A stretch of DNA of 64,000 nt from Bradyrhizobium genosp. L (GTDB taxonomy: Bacteria; Pseudomonadota; Alphaproteobacteria; Rhizobiales; Xanthobacteraceae): the NCBI RefSeq assembly GCF_015624485.1, contig NZ_CP061378.1, positions 930,001-994,000 of the forward strand, written 5' to 3'. Both the position numbers and the translations under genes were made by a program. The notes under the pieces are model-generated. The model searched no databases. It was not told the DNA's origin and saw only the letters and a program-made list of their open reading frames with translations. Of this stretch, positions 9,581 through 18,161 are shown piece after piece. The stretch's first letter is position 1. Every line of letters starts with the position of its first letter.

Positions 9581-9853
9581 ATGCGCCCCTTTTCCGCCCG
9601 CGTGCCCCTCGCATTGCTGCTCGCGCTGCCGCTGCTGGCGGGCTGCCTCGAGCGCGGCAGCTCGCCGGTCGCCGAAAGCATGGGCGATGACGATCTGTAC
9701 TGCCAGGCCAACGGCAAGGTGAAGCAGGGCTCCTCCGAATACATCGCCTGCCGCAAGGACCGCGACGTGCAGCGCTCGAACGCCGAAGCTCGCTCCGATC
9801 GCCGCCAGCGCGATCTCGGCGAGTACATGATGAACCATCCGGACGTGCACTGA
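9581..9853 (+). CDS. Small putative lipoprotein
   Basis: 90 residues. The N-terminus is a lipoprotein signal peptide: Arg-rich start, Leu/Ala core, and lipobox LLAGC at about residues 19-23. The mature part is polar, has two cysteines and many Arg/Asp residues, and ends MNHPDVH. No family recognised. ATG 9581 places the signal peptide at the extreme N-terminus; the frame is open from 9434 but that extension overlaps the repeat. It is followed by a hairpin shared with the convergent trcR gene. Confidence 0.65.
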   Translation: MRPFSARVPLALLLALPLLAGCLERGSSPVAESMGDDDLYCQANGKVKQGSSEYIACRKDRDVQRSNAEARSDRRQRDLGEYMMNHPDVH

Positions 9854-9876
9854 GCTGCCCAACCGCTCCAAACAAA

Positions 9877-9905
9877 AAACGCGGCAGGTTGCCCCCGCCG
9901 CGTTT
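9877..9905 (-). terminator. Rho-independent terminator of trcR
   Basis: A 9-bp stem AAACGCGGC / GCCGCGTTT with an 11-nt loop. Read on the minus strand it is followed by a run of T, so it ends the trcR transcript; it may also block transcription from the lipoprotein side. Confidence 0.75.
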
Positions 9906-9932
9906 CGTCACCCTCGCGAAAGCTCGCGCGGC

Positions 9933-10628
9933 TTACTCCTCGTCGTCGGCCTTCTTGCCGCCGATGGTCTTCAGCTTGGCGAACACGGCATCGACGTTGA
10001 GATCGTCGTGCTTCTCGATCGGCTGATCGTCGAGCTCTTCCCGGCGCGTGGTCTCGGAGGCCGGCAGCAGCGTGGCGCCGCCGTAGACGGTGGTGGCGGG
10101 CTTCTCCTTGGCGGCGCGCTGCACCTCGAAGTCGAGCTCGATCTGCGAGCACAGGCCGAGCGTCACCGGGTCCATCGGCGTCAAGGTCGAGGCGTTCCAG
10201 TGGGTGCGGTCGCGGACGCTGGCGATCGTGGTCTTGGTGGTGCCGACCAGGCGCATGATCTGGGCGTCCTTCAGCTCGGGATGGTTGCGCACCAGCCAGA
10301 GAATGGCGCTCGGACGCTCATGGCGGCGCGACACCGGGGTGTAGCGCGGGCCCTTCTTCTTGGCGGCGGTCGGCAGCACCACCTTGCTCTCCTGCAGCCT
10401 GAGGCGGTAGTTCTGGTCGCGCTCGCCCTTTTCGATCTCCTCGCGGGTCAATTGTCCGTTCGAAATCGGGTCCATGCCCTTGATGCCCTGGGCGGCGTCG
10501 CCGTCGGCGATGGCACGGACCTCGAGGGGGTGCATTTTGGTGAAATCGGCGACCTGATCGAAAGTCAGGGCGGTATTGTCGACCAACCACACGGCAGTCG
10601 CCTTCGGCATCAGCGGTGCGTTGCTCAT
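9933..10628 (-). CDS. trcR: DUF1013 cell-cycle transcriptional regulator TrcR
   Basis: 231 residues, highly characteristic of the alphaproteobacterial DUF1013 family. TrcR from this family is known to associate with RNA polymerase and to influence cell-cycle transcription. Visible: a conserved N-terminal stretch with TAVWLVDNTALTFDQVADFT, KKKGPRYTPVSRRHERPSAI in the middle, and a helix-turn-helix-like segment around DAQIMRLVGTTKTTIASVRD; the C-terminal tail is acidic and Lys-rich. ATG 10628 has a perfectly placed AAGGAG. The gene is monocistronic, with a hairpin terminator beyond its stop. Confidence 0.9.
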   Translation of the reverse strand: MSNAPLMPKATAVWLVDNTALTFDQVADFTKMHPLEVRAIADGDAAQGIKGMDPISNGQLTREEIEKGERDQNYRLRLQESKVVLPTAAKKKGPRYTPVSRRHERPSAILWLVRNHPELKDAQIMRLVGTTKTTIASVRDRTHWNASTLTPMDPVTLGLCSQIELDFEVQRAAKEKPATTVYGGATLLPASETTRREELDDQPIEKHDDLNVDAVFAKLKTIGGKKADDEE

Positions 10629-10868
10629 AGGCAAATCTCCTTTGTGCTTCGCCCACCTCGGTAGAGGCGAAGCTGGTAGTCATCGGTGATGACGGGAATT
10701 ATGCGCCTATATAGACCCTCGGGGGGGAATGGCGCAATGGGCCAGCAAAATCGCCTTGACAGCGCCCGAAAGCAGTCCCAAGTCCTACCCCGTATTGGCC
10801 GTTTCCCGCCCGTCGGCGAGGGGTGATTCGGTCGCGAAATTGCCCCGAGACAGCCCCGAGACGTCCCG

Positions 10869-11843
10869 ATGTCAGCGAAAAAACCCGATCTGAGAATCGT
10901 GCTTTGTTCCCCCCGCGGCTTCTGCGCCGGGGTGGTCCGTGCCATCGACACCGTGGAACGGGCGCTCACCATCTATGGCGCGCCGGTCTATGTCCGGCAC
11001 GAGATCGTCCATAACAAGTATGTGGTCGACAGCCTGAAGACCAAGGGCGCCATTTTCGTCGAGGAACTGGCCGAAATCCCCGACGATACCAACGCGCCGG
11101 TGGTGTTCTCGGCCCACGGGGTTCCGAAATCGGTCCCGGCCGAGGCCAAATCCCGCAACTTCTTCTCGCTGGACGCGACCTGCCCGCTGGTCACGAAAGT
11201 GCACCGCGAGGCGGCGATCCATTTCAAGCGCGGCCGCGAGATCCTGCTGATCGGGCATTCCCATCACCCGGAGGTGGTCGGCACGCTGGGCCAGTTGCCG
11301 GTCGGCGCCGTCACCCTGATCGAGACCGCCGAGGATGCCAAGACCTTCATGCCGAAGGACCCCAACAACCTCGCCTTCGTGACCCAGACCACGCTGTCGA
11401 TCGACGACACCGCCGAGATCGTGGCGCTGCTCAAGGAGCGCTTCCCGAACGTCAACGGGCCGCACAAGGAAGACATCTGCTACGCCACCACCAACCGCCA
11501 GCTTGCGGTGAAGAAGGTGGCGCCGGTGGTCGATGCGCTGATCGTGGTCGGCGCGCCGAACTCGTCGAACTCGCAGCGCCTGCGCGAGGTCGCCGAGCGC
11601 GAGGGCTGTCCGGTTTCGGTGCTTGCCCAGCGCGCCAGCGACATCGACTGGAGCCGCTTCGAGGGCATCAAGAGCCTCGGCATCACCGCGGGCGCCTCGG
11701 CGCCGGAGGTGATCGTCGAGGAGATCATGGGCGCCTTCGCGGAACGCTACGAGCTTCACGTGGAGACGGTCTCGGCTGCGGAAGAGAACGAGTTCTTCCC
11801 GCTGCCGCGTTCGCTGCGGCCCGACGCGGCCGCGGCGGAATAG
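10869..11843 (+). CDS. ispH: 4-hydroxy-3-methylbut-2-enyl diphosphate reductase
   Basis: Last enzyme of the non-mevalonate isoprenoid pathway: reduces HMBPP to IPP and DMAPP using a [4Fe-4S] cluster. 324 residues. The three cluster cysteines are visible in [23 protein letters not shown] and [10 protein letters not shown]. The catalytic-site His in [11 protein letters not shown] and the active-site Glu region TTLSIDDT are also present. Start ATG 10869. thrB starts 5 nt after its stop, and rnhA overlaps thrB, giving a three-gene unit common in rhizobia. Confidence 0.95.
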   Translation: MSAKKPDLRIVLCSPRGFCAGVVRAIDTVERALTIYGAPVYVRHEIVHNKYVVDSLKTKGAIFVEELAEIPDDTNAPVVFSAHGVPKSVPAEAKSRNFFSLDATCPLVTKVHREAAIHFKRGREILLIGHSHHPEVVGTLGQLPVGAVTLIETAEDAKTFMPKDPNNLAFVTQTTLSIDDTAEIVALLKERFPNVNGPHKEDICYATTNRQLAVKKVAPVVDALIVVGAPNSSNSQRLREVAEREGCPVSVLAQRASDIDWSRFEGIKSLGITAGASAPEVIVEEIMGAFAERYELHVETVSAAEENEFFPLPRSLRPDAAAAE

Positions 11844-11848
11844 ACCAT

Positions 11849-12829
11849 ATGGCGGTCTACACCGACGTTGCCGCCGAAGACCTCGCGGAATTCCTCAAAA
11901 GCTACGACATCGGCGAACTGCTGTCCTACAAGGGCATCGCCGAGGGTGTCGAGAACTCGAACTTCCTGCTGCACACCAGCCAGGGCGCCTACATCCTCAC
12001 GCTCTACGAGAAGCGCGTGGCGGAGGACGACCTGCCGTATTTCCTGTCGCTGATGGGCCATCTCGCCGCGCGCGGCGTCTCCTGCCCGCAGCCGGCGCGC
12101 AATCGCAAGGGCGAGGTCTATAGCCGGCTCGCCGGCCGGCCGGCCGCGATCATCAACTTCCTCGAAGGCATGTGGCCGCGCCGGCCGAACGTCGTGCATT
12201 GCACCGGGGTCGGCGAGGCGCTGGCGAAGATGCATCTGGCCGGCCGCGACTTTCCGCTGGCGCGGACCAATCCGCTGTCGGTGTCCGGCTGGCGGCCGCT
12301 GTTCGATCTCGCCGCCGCGCGGGCCGACAGCGTGCAGGCGGGCCTCTCCGACTTCATCGCGCGCGAACTCGGTCATCTCGAAGCCAGCTGGCCGACGGAT
12401 TTGCCGGTCGGCGTGATTCACGCCGATCTCTTCCCGGATAACGTCTTCTTCCTCGGCGATCATCTGTCGGGCCTGATCGACTTTCCGTTCTCCTGCAACG
12501 ATATCCTGGCTTACGACGTCGCGATCTGCCTGAACGCCTGGTGCTTCGAGCCGGATCATTCCTTCAACGTCACCAAGGCGCGGGCGCTGCTCAACGCCTA
12601 TCGCCGCGAACGGCCGTTGTCTGAAGCGGAGGAGGCCGCGCTGCCGCTGCTGGCGCGTGGCGCCGCGCTGCGCTTCCTGCTGACGCGCCTGGTCGATTTC
12701 CTCAATGTCCCCGCGGGCGCGCTGGTGCAGCCGAAGGACCCGCTGGAATATGTCCGCAAGCTGCGCTTCCAGCAGAATGTCGCTGCTATCAACGACTATG
12801 GCATCACCGCGGCCGGGTGCGCGGCGTGA
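11849..12829 (+). CDS. thrB: Homoserine kinase (ThrB, APH-fold type)
   Basis: Phosphorylates homoserine in threonine synthesis. 326 residues, of the aminoglycoside-phosphotransferase-fold ThrB type found in alphaproteobacteria, not the GHMP type. Features: GVENSNFLL in the N-terminal lobe, catalytic [13 protein letters not shown] (Asp and Asn of the Brenner-like motif) and [10 protein letters not shown] as the metal-binding segment. ATG 11849 follows ispH by 5 nt. Its last bases (GTGA) overlap the rnhA start, so translation is probably coupled. Confidence 0.93.
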   Translation: MAVYTDVAAEDLAEFLKSYDIGELLSYKGIAEGVENSNFLLHTSQGAYILTLYEKRVAEDDLPYFLSLMGHLAARGVSCPQPARNRKGEVYSRLAGRPAAIINFLEGMWPRRPNVVHCTGVGEALAKMHLAGRDFPLARTNPLSVSGWRPLFDLAAARADSVQAGLSDFIARELGHLEASWPTDLPVGVIHADLFPDNVFFLGDHLSGLIDFPFSCNDILAYDVAICLNAWCFEPDHSFNVTKARALLNAYRRERPLSEAEEAALPLLARGAALRFLLTRLVDFLNVPAGALVQPKDPLEYVRKLRFQQNVAAINDYGITAAGCAA

Positions 12830-13278
12830 GCGACAAGCCGCATGTGATCGTTTTCACCGACGGTGCCTGCTCCGGAAATCCGGGACCGGGCGGCTGGGGC
12901 GCGATCTTGCGGTTCGGCGAGGTCGAGAAGGAATTGAAGGGCGGCGAGGCCCACACCACCAACAACCGCATGGAGCTGATGGCGGCGATCTCGGCGCTGG
13001 AAGCCCTGAAGAAGCCCTGCGTGGTCGATCTCACCACCGACAGCCAGTACGTTCGTCAGGGCATCACCGGCTGGATCCACGGCTGGAAGCGCAATGGCTG
13101 GCGCACCGCGGACAAGAAGCCGGTCAAGAATGTCGAGCTGTGGCAGCGCCTCGACGCCGCGCTGAAGCCGCACGAGGTGCGCTGGCACTGGATCAAGGGC
13201 CACGCCGGCCACGCCGAAAACGAACGCGCCGACGAGCTGGCGCGCGAAGGCGTGGCGATGGCGAAGCTGAAGGGGTAA
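12826..13278 (+). CDS. rnhA: Ribonuclease HI
   Basis: Cleaves the RNA strand of RNA-DNA hybrids. About 150 residues. The catalytic acidic residues are in [18 protein letters not shown] (Asp), [10 protein letters not shown] (Glu), [10 protein letters not shown] (Asp) and NERADELAR (Asp). The basic handle region is present around [20 protein letters not shown] 12826 overlaps the thrB stop as GTGA and leaves the protein starting just before the first strand; an in-frame GTG 9 nt upstream is possible. Confidence 0.94.
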   Translation: MSDKPHVIVFTDGACSGNPGPGGWGAILRFGEVEKELKGGEAHTTNNRMELMAAISALEALKKPCVVDLTTDSQYVRQGITGWIHGWKRNGWRTADKKPVKNVELWQRLDAALKPHEVRWHWIKGHAGHAENERADELAREGVAMAKLKG

Positions 13279-13287
13279 CCCCAAAAC

Positions 13288-13393
13288 TGTCATCGCCCGC
13301 GAATGCGGGCGATCCAGTATTCCAGAGACAGCAGTCGTAGAGCGAGAGGCCGCGGCGTACTGGATCGCCCGGTCAAGCCGGGCGACGACAGTG
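13288..13393. repeat. Intergenic repeat (TGTCATCGCCCGC type)
   Basis: Complementary ends (CTGTCATCGCCC / GGGCGACGACAG) with an internal CAGTATTCCAGAG ... TACTGGATCGCC pair. The same element is at 28024-28150, so it is a dispersed repeat family. It lies directly after rnhA. Confidence 0.75.
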
Positions 13394-13415
13394 TTTTTGG
13401 GCCGCCATCTCAACT

Positions 13416-13500
13416 CGTCATTGCGAGCGTAGCGAAGCAATCCATCTTTCCGCTTGTTGCGGCATGGATTGCTTCGTCGCTTTGCTCCTCGCAATGACGG
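13416..13500. repeat. Intergenic inverted repeat (GTCATTGCGAG type)
   Basis: About 85 bp. Left arm GTCATTGCGAGCGTAGCGAA and right arm ending CTCGCAATGACGG are inverted copies; the inner ATCCAT/ATGGAT pair extends the stem. A long imperfect hairpin between the convergent rnhA and peroxiredoxin genes, able to serve as a terminator for both. Confidence 0.75.
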
Positions 13501-13506
13501 GTGGGG

Positions 13507-13992
13507 TTAGAGCTGCCCGAGCAGCGTGTCGCCGCCGGAGACCTCGACCTTGCCCGGGGCGGGCTCCTTGTTGAGCTTCTTCACCACGCCGTCCTCGACC
13601 AACATCGAGTAGCGGTGGGAGCGGATGCCGAGCCCGTTGCCGGAGGCGTCGAGCTCCATGCCGATCGCCTTGGTGAAATCGGCATTGCCGTCGGCGAGGA
13701 AGGTGGCTTCGTCGCGCTCGTCGGTGTCGCGCTTCCAGGCGTTCATCACGAAGGCGTCGTTGACCGAGACGATCGCGATGGTGTCGACGCCCTTGTTCTT
13801 GATGGCATAGGCGTTGAGGAAGATGCTCGGCAGATGCATCTTGTGGCAGGTGCCGGTGTAGGCGCCGGGCACCGCGAACAGGGCGACCTTCTTGCCCTTG
13901 AAAATGTCGTCGGTGCTTTTGACCTGCGGCCCTTCGGCGGTCATCACGCGAAACTTGGTTTCCGGCAGCTTGTCGCCAACGTTGATCGTCAT
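13507..13992 (-). CDS. Peroxiredoxin, Prx5 family
   Basis: Thiol peroxidase of 161 residues reducing peroxides with glutathione/glutaredoxin. The peroxidatic cysteine lies in VPGAYTGTCHKMHLP, the Prx5 signature (PGAFTPTC-like). The conserved Arg is in the RSHRYSMLVEDGVV stretch and the C-terminus is GGDTLLGQL. ATG 13992 has a GAGGGAG ribosome site 7 nt away; the frame stays open upstream to 14073 without signal. Cytosolic. Confidence 0.9.
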   Translation of the reverse strand: MTINVGDKLPETKFRVMTAEGPQVKSTDDIFKGKKVALFAVPGAYTGTCHKMHLPSIFLNAYAIKNKGVDTIAIVSVNDAFVMNAWKRDTDERDEATFLADGNADFTKAIGMELDASGNGLGIRSHRYSMLVEDGVVKKLNKEPAPGKVEVSGGDTLLGQL

Positions 13993-14100
13993 GTCATTCT
14001 CCCTCGGTGAAGCGGAACCTGTCTTAAACCCGGCAGCGAAACCGCACAATATGAGCTGGCGGAAGAACGGCAATGCCGGATGGTGGTCACCGTTCCGTCA

Positions 14101-14658
14101 TCAGCCGGAAAATCCGCCGCCATCCAGGAAGGCCTGCTCCTCCGGCGTCATGTCCCGGCCCAGCACCCGGTTACGGTGCGGGAAACGGCCGAACCGGCGG
14201 ATGATGTCGGCGTGGTCTTCGGCGTATTGCAGGGTCTCGGGATTGCCGCCGGCCTTCCGGAAATGCGCGACGCAGCGCTCCTGGTCGGCCAGCTCTTCGG
14301 AATGCTCGAACGGCAGATAGAGGAATTCCTGCAGCAGCGGTTCGATCCGCGCATCGACGCCACGGTCGATGGCGCGGCCCGCCACCGCGCGGGCCAGCGG
14401 ATCGCTGGAAAAGGTCCGCGCGTCGCCGCGAAACATGTTGCGGGGAAACTGGTCGAGCACGATGACCAGCGCGAGCGCCCCGTCGTCGCTCGCCTCCCAT
14501 GACGACAGCTCGCCCGCGGCCGCGCGCTCCCAAGTGGCGAGGAAACGGTCGCGGACCTCGGCATCGAACGCATCGTTGCGCTTGTACCAGCCGTCGCGCC
14601 CGGCCGCGCGCCAGAATGCGAGGATGTCGGCCGGCGTTGCAACGCGCGTGTCAGTCAT
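14101..14658 (-). CDS. DUF924 family protein
   Basis: 185 residues, all-helical DUF924 family (TPR-like fold, unknown function). Diagnostic features are the opening ADILAFWRAAGRDGWYKRND, LVIVLDQFPRNMFRGDARTF in the middle, and FPHRNRVLGRDMTPEEQAFL at the end. ATG 14658 chosen; a TTG 9 nt upstream is in frame. It follows fadD by 27 nt on the same strand, so they are probably cotranscribed. No reaction is known. Confidence 0.85.
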   Translation of the reverse strand: MTDTRVATPADILAFWRAAGRDGWYKRNDAFDAEVRDRFLATWERAAAGELSSWEASDDGALALVIVLDQFPRNMFRGDARTFSSDPLARAVAGRAIDRGVDARIEPLLQEFLYLPFEHSEELADQERCVAHFRKAGGNPETLQYAEDHADIIRRFGRFPHRNRVLGRDMTPEEQAFLDGGGFSG

Positions 14659-14685
14659 GTCGTCCAACGCACGCGTCGCCTTGGT

Positions 14686-16368
14686 TCACGCCGCAGCCTT
14701 CTTCTCGTCGCGCAGCTCGCGGCGCAGGATCTTGCCGACATTGGTCTTCGGCAGATCGGTCCTGAACTCGATCTGCTTCGGCACCTTGTAGCCGGTGAGC
14801 TGCGTCGCGCTGAACTTGATGATGTCCTCGGCGGTGACGTTCGGATCCTTCTTGACCACGAACGCCTTCACCGCCTCGCCGGACTTGGCGTCGGGCACGC
14901 CGATCACGGCACATTCCAGCACGCCGGGATGGCTCGCCAGCACTTCCTCGATCTCGTTCGGATAGACGTTGAAGCCGGAGACCAGGATCATGTCCTTCTT
15001 GCGGTCGACGATCTTGGTGTAGCCCTTCTCGTCCATCACGCCGATGTCGCCGGTGCGGAAATAGCCGTCCGCCGTCATCACCTTGGCGGTCTCTTCCGGG
15101 CGGTTCCAGTAACCCGACATCACCTGCGGACCCTTGGCGCAGATCTCGCCGGCTTCGCCGAGCGGCAATTCATTGCCGTCGTCGTCGCGGATCGAGAGCC
15201 AGGTCGACGGCACCGGAAGGCCGATCGTCCCGGAGAACTCGGTGATCGTCGCGGGATTGCAGGTCAGGGTCGGCGAGGTCTCCGACAGGCCATAGCCCTC
15301 CGACAACGCGGTGCCGGTGACCTTCAGCCATTTCTCGGCGACCGGCTTCTGCGTCGCCATGCCGCCGCCATTGGCGATCTTCAGCTTGGAGAAGTCGAGC
15401 TTGTCGAAGCCGGGCGTGTTCAACAGGCCATTGTAGAGCGTGTTGACCGCCGGGAAGAAGCTGACCTGATACTTCGACAGCTCCTTGATGAAGCCGGCCA
15501 TGTCGCGCGGATTCGGAATCAGGAGATTGGTGCCGCCGCACCGCATGCCCAGCAGATAGCACGCGGTCAGTGCGAAGACGTGATACAGCGGCAGCGCGCA
15601 GACGATGACCATCTGTTCGACGATCGGCGGCTTGGCCAGCGCCGGCTGCAGCCAGGCATCGTTTTGCAGCACGTTGGCCAGGATGTTGCGGTGGAGCAGG
15701 GTCGCGCCCTTGGAGACGCCGGTGGTGCCGCCGGTATATTGCAGGAAGGCGACGTCATCGAGCGTCAGCGTCGGCTTGTTGAGACCGGTGCCGCGGCCGG
15801 CCGACAGCGCATCGTTGAAGCTGACGGCGCCGGGAATCGAATACGCCGGCACCATCTTCTTGACCCGCCGTACCACCAGGTTGACGATCACGCCCTTGAG
15901 GCCGAGCAGGTCGCCCATGCTGCCGACGATGACGTGCTTGACTTGCGTGTTGGCGAGCACCTTCTGCACGGTGGTGGCGAAATTCTCCAGCACGATGATC
16001 GCTTCCGCGCCGGAATCCTTGAGCTGGTGCTCGAGCTCACGCGGCGTGTAGAGCGGATTGACGTTGACCACCGCGAAGCCGGCGCGCAGCACGGCGGCGG
16101 TCGCGATCGGATATTGCAGCACGTTGGGCATCATCAGCGCGACCCGCGCGCCCTTCTGCAGGCCCTTGCTCTGCAGATAGGCGCCGAGCGCCGTCGACAT
16201 CTGGTCGAGCTCGCGATAGGTGATCGCCTTGTCCATGCAGATGAACGCCTTGCGGTCGGCGAACTTCCTGAAGCTCTCCTCCAGCAGCTCGACCAACGAC
16301 GAATACTGCGTGACGTCGATATCGGCGGGCACGCCGGCCGGATAGTGCTTGAGCCAGATGCGCTCCAT
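14686..16368 (-). CDS. fadD: Long-chain fatty acid-CoA ligase
   Basis: AMP-forming ligase of 560 residues activating long-chain fatty acids for beta-oxidation. Motifs: YTGGTTGVSKGATL (ATP-binding loop), LSEGYGLSETSP, YFRTGDIGVMDEKGY, DRKKDMILVSGFNVYPNEIEE (hinge) and the catalytic Lys in TNVGKILRRELRDE. The N-terminal MERIWLKHYPAGVPADID is typical of proteobacterial FadD. ATG 16368 has a GGGGAAG site. The upstream spacer of about 160 bp to the carboxypeptidase stop is unremarkable. Confidence 0.92.
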   Translation of the reverse strand: MERIWLKHYPAGVPADIDVTQYSSLVELLEESFRKFADRKAFICMDKAITYRELDQMSTALGAYLQSKGLQKGARVALMMPNVLQYPIATAAVLRAGFAVVNVNPLYTPRELEHQLKDSGAEAIIVLENFATTVQKVLANTQVKHVIVGSMGDLLGLKGVIVNLVVRRVKKMVPAYSIPGAVSFNDALSAGRGTGLNKPTLTLDDVAFLQYTGGTTGVSKGATLLHRNILANVLQNDAWLQPALAKPPIVEQMVIVCALPLYHVFALTACYLLGMRCGGTNLLIPNPRDMAGFIKELSKYQVSFFPAVNTLYNGLLNTPGFDKLDFSKLKIANGGGMATQKPVAEKWLKVTGTALSEGYGLSETSPTLTCNPATITEFSGTIGLPVPSTWLSIRDDDGNELPLGEAGEICAKGPQVMSGYWNRPEETAKVMTADGYFRTGDIGVMDEKGYTKIVDRKKDMILVSGFNVYPNEIEEVLASHPGVLECAVIGVPDAKSGEAVKAFVVKKDPNVTAEDIIKFSATQLTGYKVPKQIEFRTDLPKTNVGKILRRELRDEKKAAA

Positions 16369-16527
16369 GTGGTGCTTCCCCTCTCTAAAGTTCTGCTGCC
16401 TGATGTCCCGGTTCGCCTCCGGGTTGTCCGGCCTTCGGCCAGCGTTATTTTCGGCAGTATTGAGCGATGCCGCGGCTGATGGCAAGCCGCTGCGCGCTAT
16501 CGACGCGGAGGGGGAGTGTGAGCTGCG

Positions 16528-17961
16528 TTAACCGGCCGGCTTGGCGTCGGGCTTGGCTTCGGCTTTGGGCTTGTCGGCAGATTTGGGCTTCGCGGCCCGC
16601 TTGGCAGGGGTCGCCGGCTTGTCGGCGGCGCTCGGCTTGCTTGCGGCCGGCTTCGCAGCTGCGGCATCCGGCTTCGCGTTGGCATGGCGTGCGGGCTTGG
16701 CCGCGGCCGACTTGGCGTCCGATTTCGTGTCGCCTTTCGCATCCGCTGCCGCATCGGGCTTCTTTGCTGCCATGCGGCTGCGCTTGCCGGCTTTGCCGCG
16801 CTTGGCCGGCTGCGCCTCCTTGCTGTCGGCCTCGACGGCGGCGACCAGCGCCGCGCCGGTCTTGGTCGGACCGGTATAGACCACGACCGGCTCGGACGGC
16901 GCCGGCGGCAGGTCCAACAGCTCCGACGGCTTCGGCATCGCGGCCTGCAGGCCGCTCGCGAAGAAGGTCATGTTGCCGCCGCCCTCGCTGGAGCTGCCGG
17001 CGGTGTTGCTGGCGACGCTGTCTTCGTCCTCGTCGCTCGCCGGCCGCTTGTGCCTGGGACCGCACATCTCGTCGCGCAGGTTCGGCGGCGAGGCGTCGAT
17101 CGGCGCCAGATTGTCCACGGTGCCGAGCGAGGGGCGCAGCCACGCCAGCCCGTTATTGGCGAAGCCGCGATCCAACAGCTGCGCGGCGCGCACCGCGCGC
17201 ATGCGGCCCGACGAGGCGCCGAGCACCACCGCGATCAGCCGCTTGCCGTCGCGCGTCGCCGAGGCCACGAGATTGTAGCCGGAGGCGCAGATGAAGCCGG
17301 TCTTGAAGCCGTCGGCGCCGGGATAACGGCCGATCAGCTTGTTGAAATTCTGGGTGACGCGGCGGCCGAAGCGGATCGAGGGGATGTGGACGAAATATTC
17401 GTATTCCGGCAGGTCGCGGATGATGGCGCGGGCGAGGATCGCCATGTCGCGCGCCGAGGTGATCTGGCCGTCGGCCGGCAGGCCGTTCGGATTGACGTAG
17501 CTGGTCTGCGTCATGCCGAGCTTCTGCGCGGTCTGGTTCATCATCGCCGCGAAGCCGTCGATCGAGCCGCCGACGCCTTCCGCCAGCACCACGGCCATGT
17601 CGTTGGCCGACTTCACCAGCATCATCTTCAGCGCATTGTCGATGGTGAGCTGGGTGCCGGGCCGGAAGCCCATCTTCGAGGGCGACTGCGAGGCGGCGAG
17701 CGGCGATACCGTGACCAGCGTGTCGAGCGAGACGCGGCCGTCCTTGACCGCCTTCAGCGTCACATAGGCCGTCATCAGCTTGCTGAGCGAGGCCGGGTAC
17801 CACGGCATCGTCGCATTGTCGGCCTGCAGCACCTTGCCGGTATCGGCCTCGACCACCAGCAACGCCTCGGCCGTAGCCATACGCGGCATCGCGATGGCGA
17901 GCATCGCGACGGCGAGAGTCCATTTCAACGACGGGCGCAGCAGCGGGCGAAGAAATTGCAC
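16528..17961 (-). CDS. D-alanyl-D-alanine carboxypeptidase with Ala/Lys-rich tail
   Basis: Class C low-molecular-weight penicillin-binding protein (peptidase S11) trimming peptidoglycan stem peptides in the periplasm. About 477 residues. A signal peptide ends near MATA. Active-site triads are clear: SLSK (residues 58-61), SAN (118-120) and KTG (220-222). After the catalytic domain there is a spacer, then a ~130-residue Ala/Lys/Pro/Asp-rich low-complexity tail resembling histone H1-like tails, which replaces the usual C-terminal amphipathic helix. GTG 17961 was chosen because it precedes the signal peptide; the frame is open to 18012. The tail may bind wall polymers, which is inference. Confidence 0.88.
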   Translation of the reverse strand: MQFLRPLLRPSLKWTLAVAMLAIAMPRMATAEALLVVEADTGKVLQADNATMPWYPASLSKLMTAYVTLKAVKDGRVSLDTLVTVSPLAASQSPSKMGFRPGTQLTIDNALKMMLVKSANDMAVVLAEGVGGSIDGFAAMMNQTAQKLGMTQTSYVNPNGLPADGQITSARDMAILARAIIRDLPEYEYFVHIPSIRFGRRVTQNFNKLIGRYPGADGFKTGFICASGYNLVASATRDGKRLIAVVLGASSGRMRAVRAAQLLDRGFANNGLAWLRPSLGTVDNLAPIDASPPNLRDEMCGPRHKRPASDEDEDSVASNTAGSSSEGGGNMTFFASGLQAAMPKPSELLDLPPAPSEPVVVYTGPTKTGAALVAAVEADSKEAQPAKRGKAGKRSRMAAKKPDAAADAKGDTKSDAKSAAAKPARHANAKPDAAAAKPAASKPSAADKPATPAKRAAKPKSADKPKAEAKPDAKPAG

Positions 17962-18161
17962 GTGTCCGGTTCCGGTCCTTTGAGACCCGCCTGCAGCAGG
18001 AGGTCTTTGCAATACGACGTTCGGGTTTCAAGCCTGTCCGGGGCCGCTTTGCGGCGCTGCAAACCCTATACCGGCTTGCCAGTCGAGAACAGAGGCCGGG
18101 TCATTAAATCGTGGATGAAAGGGGCTGAATTTCGGCAGCGGCCTCAATTGGAAAGCCGGAA

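Noticed and set aside
14929..16479. Plus-strand open frame of 516 codons
   Set aside because: Antisense to fadD; translation shows no motif and is Arg/Asp/Gly-rich.
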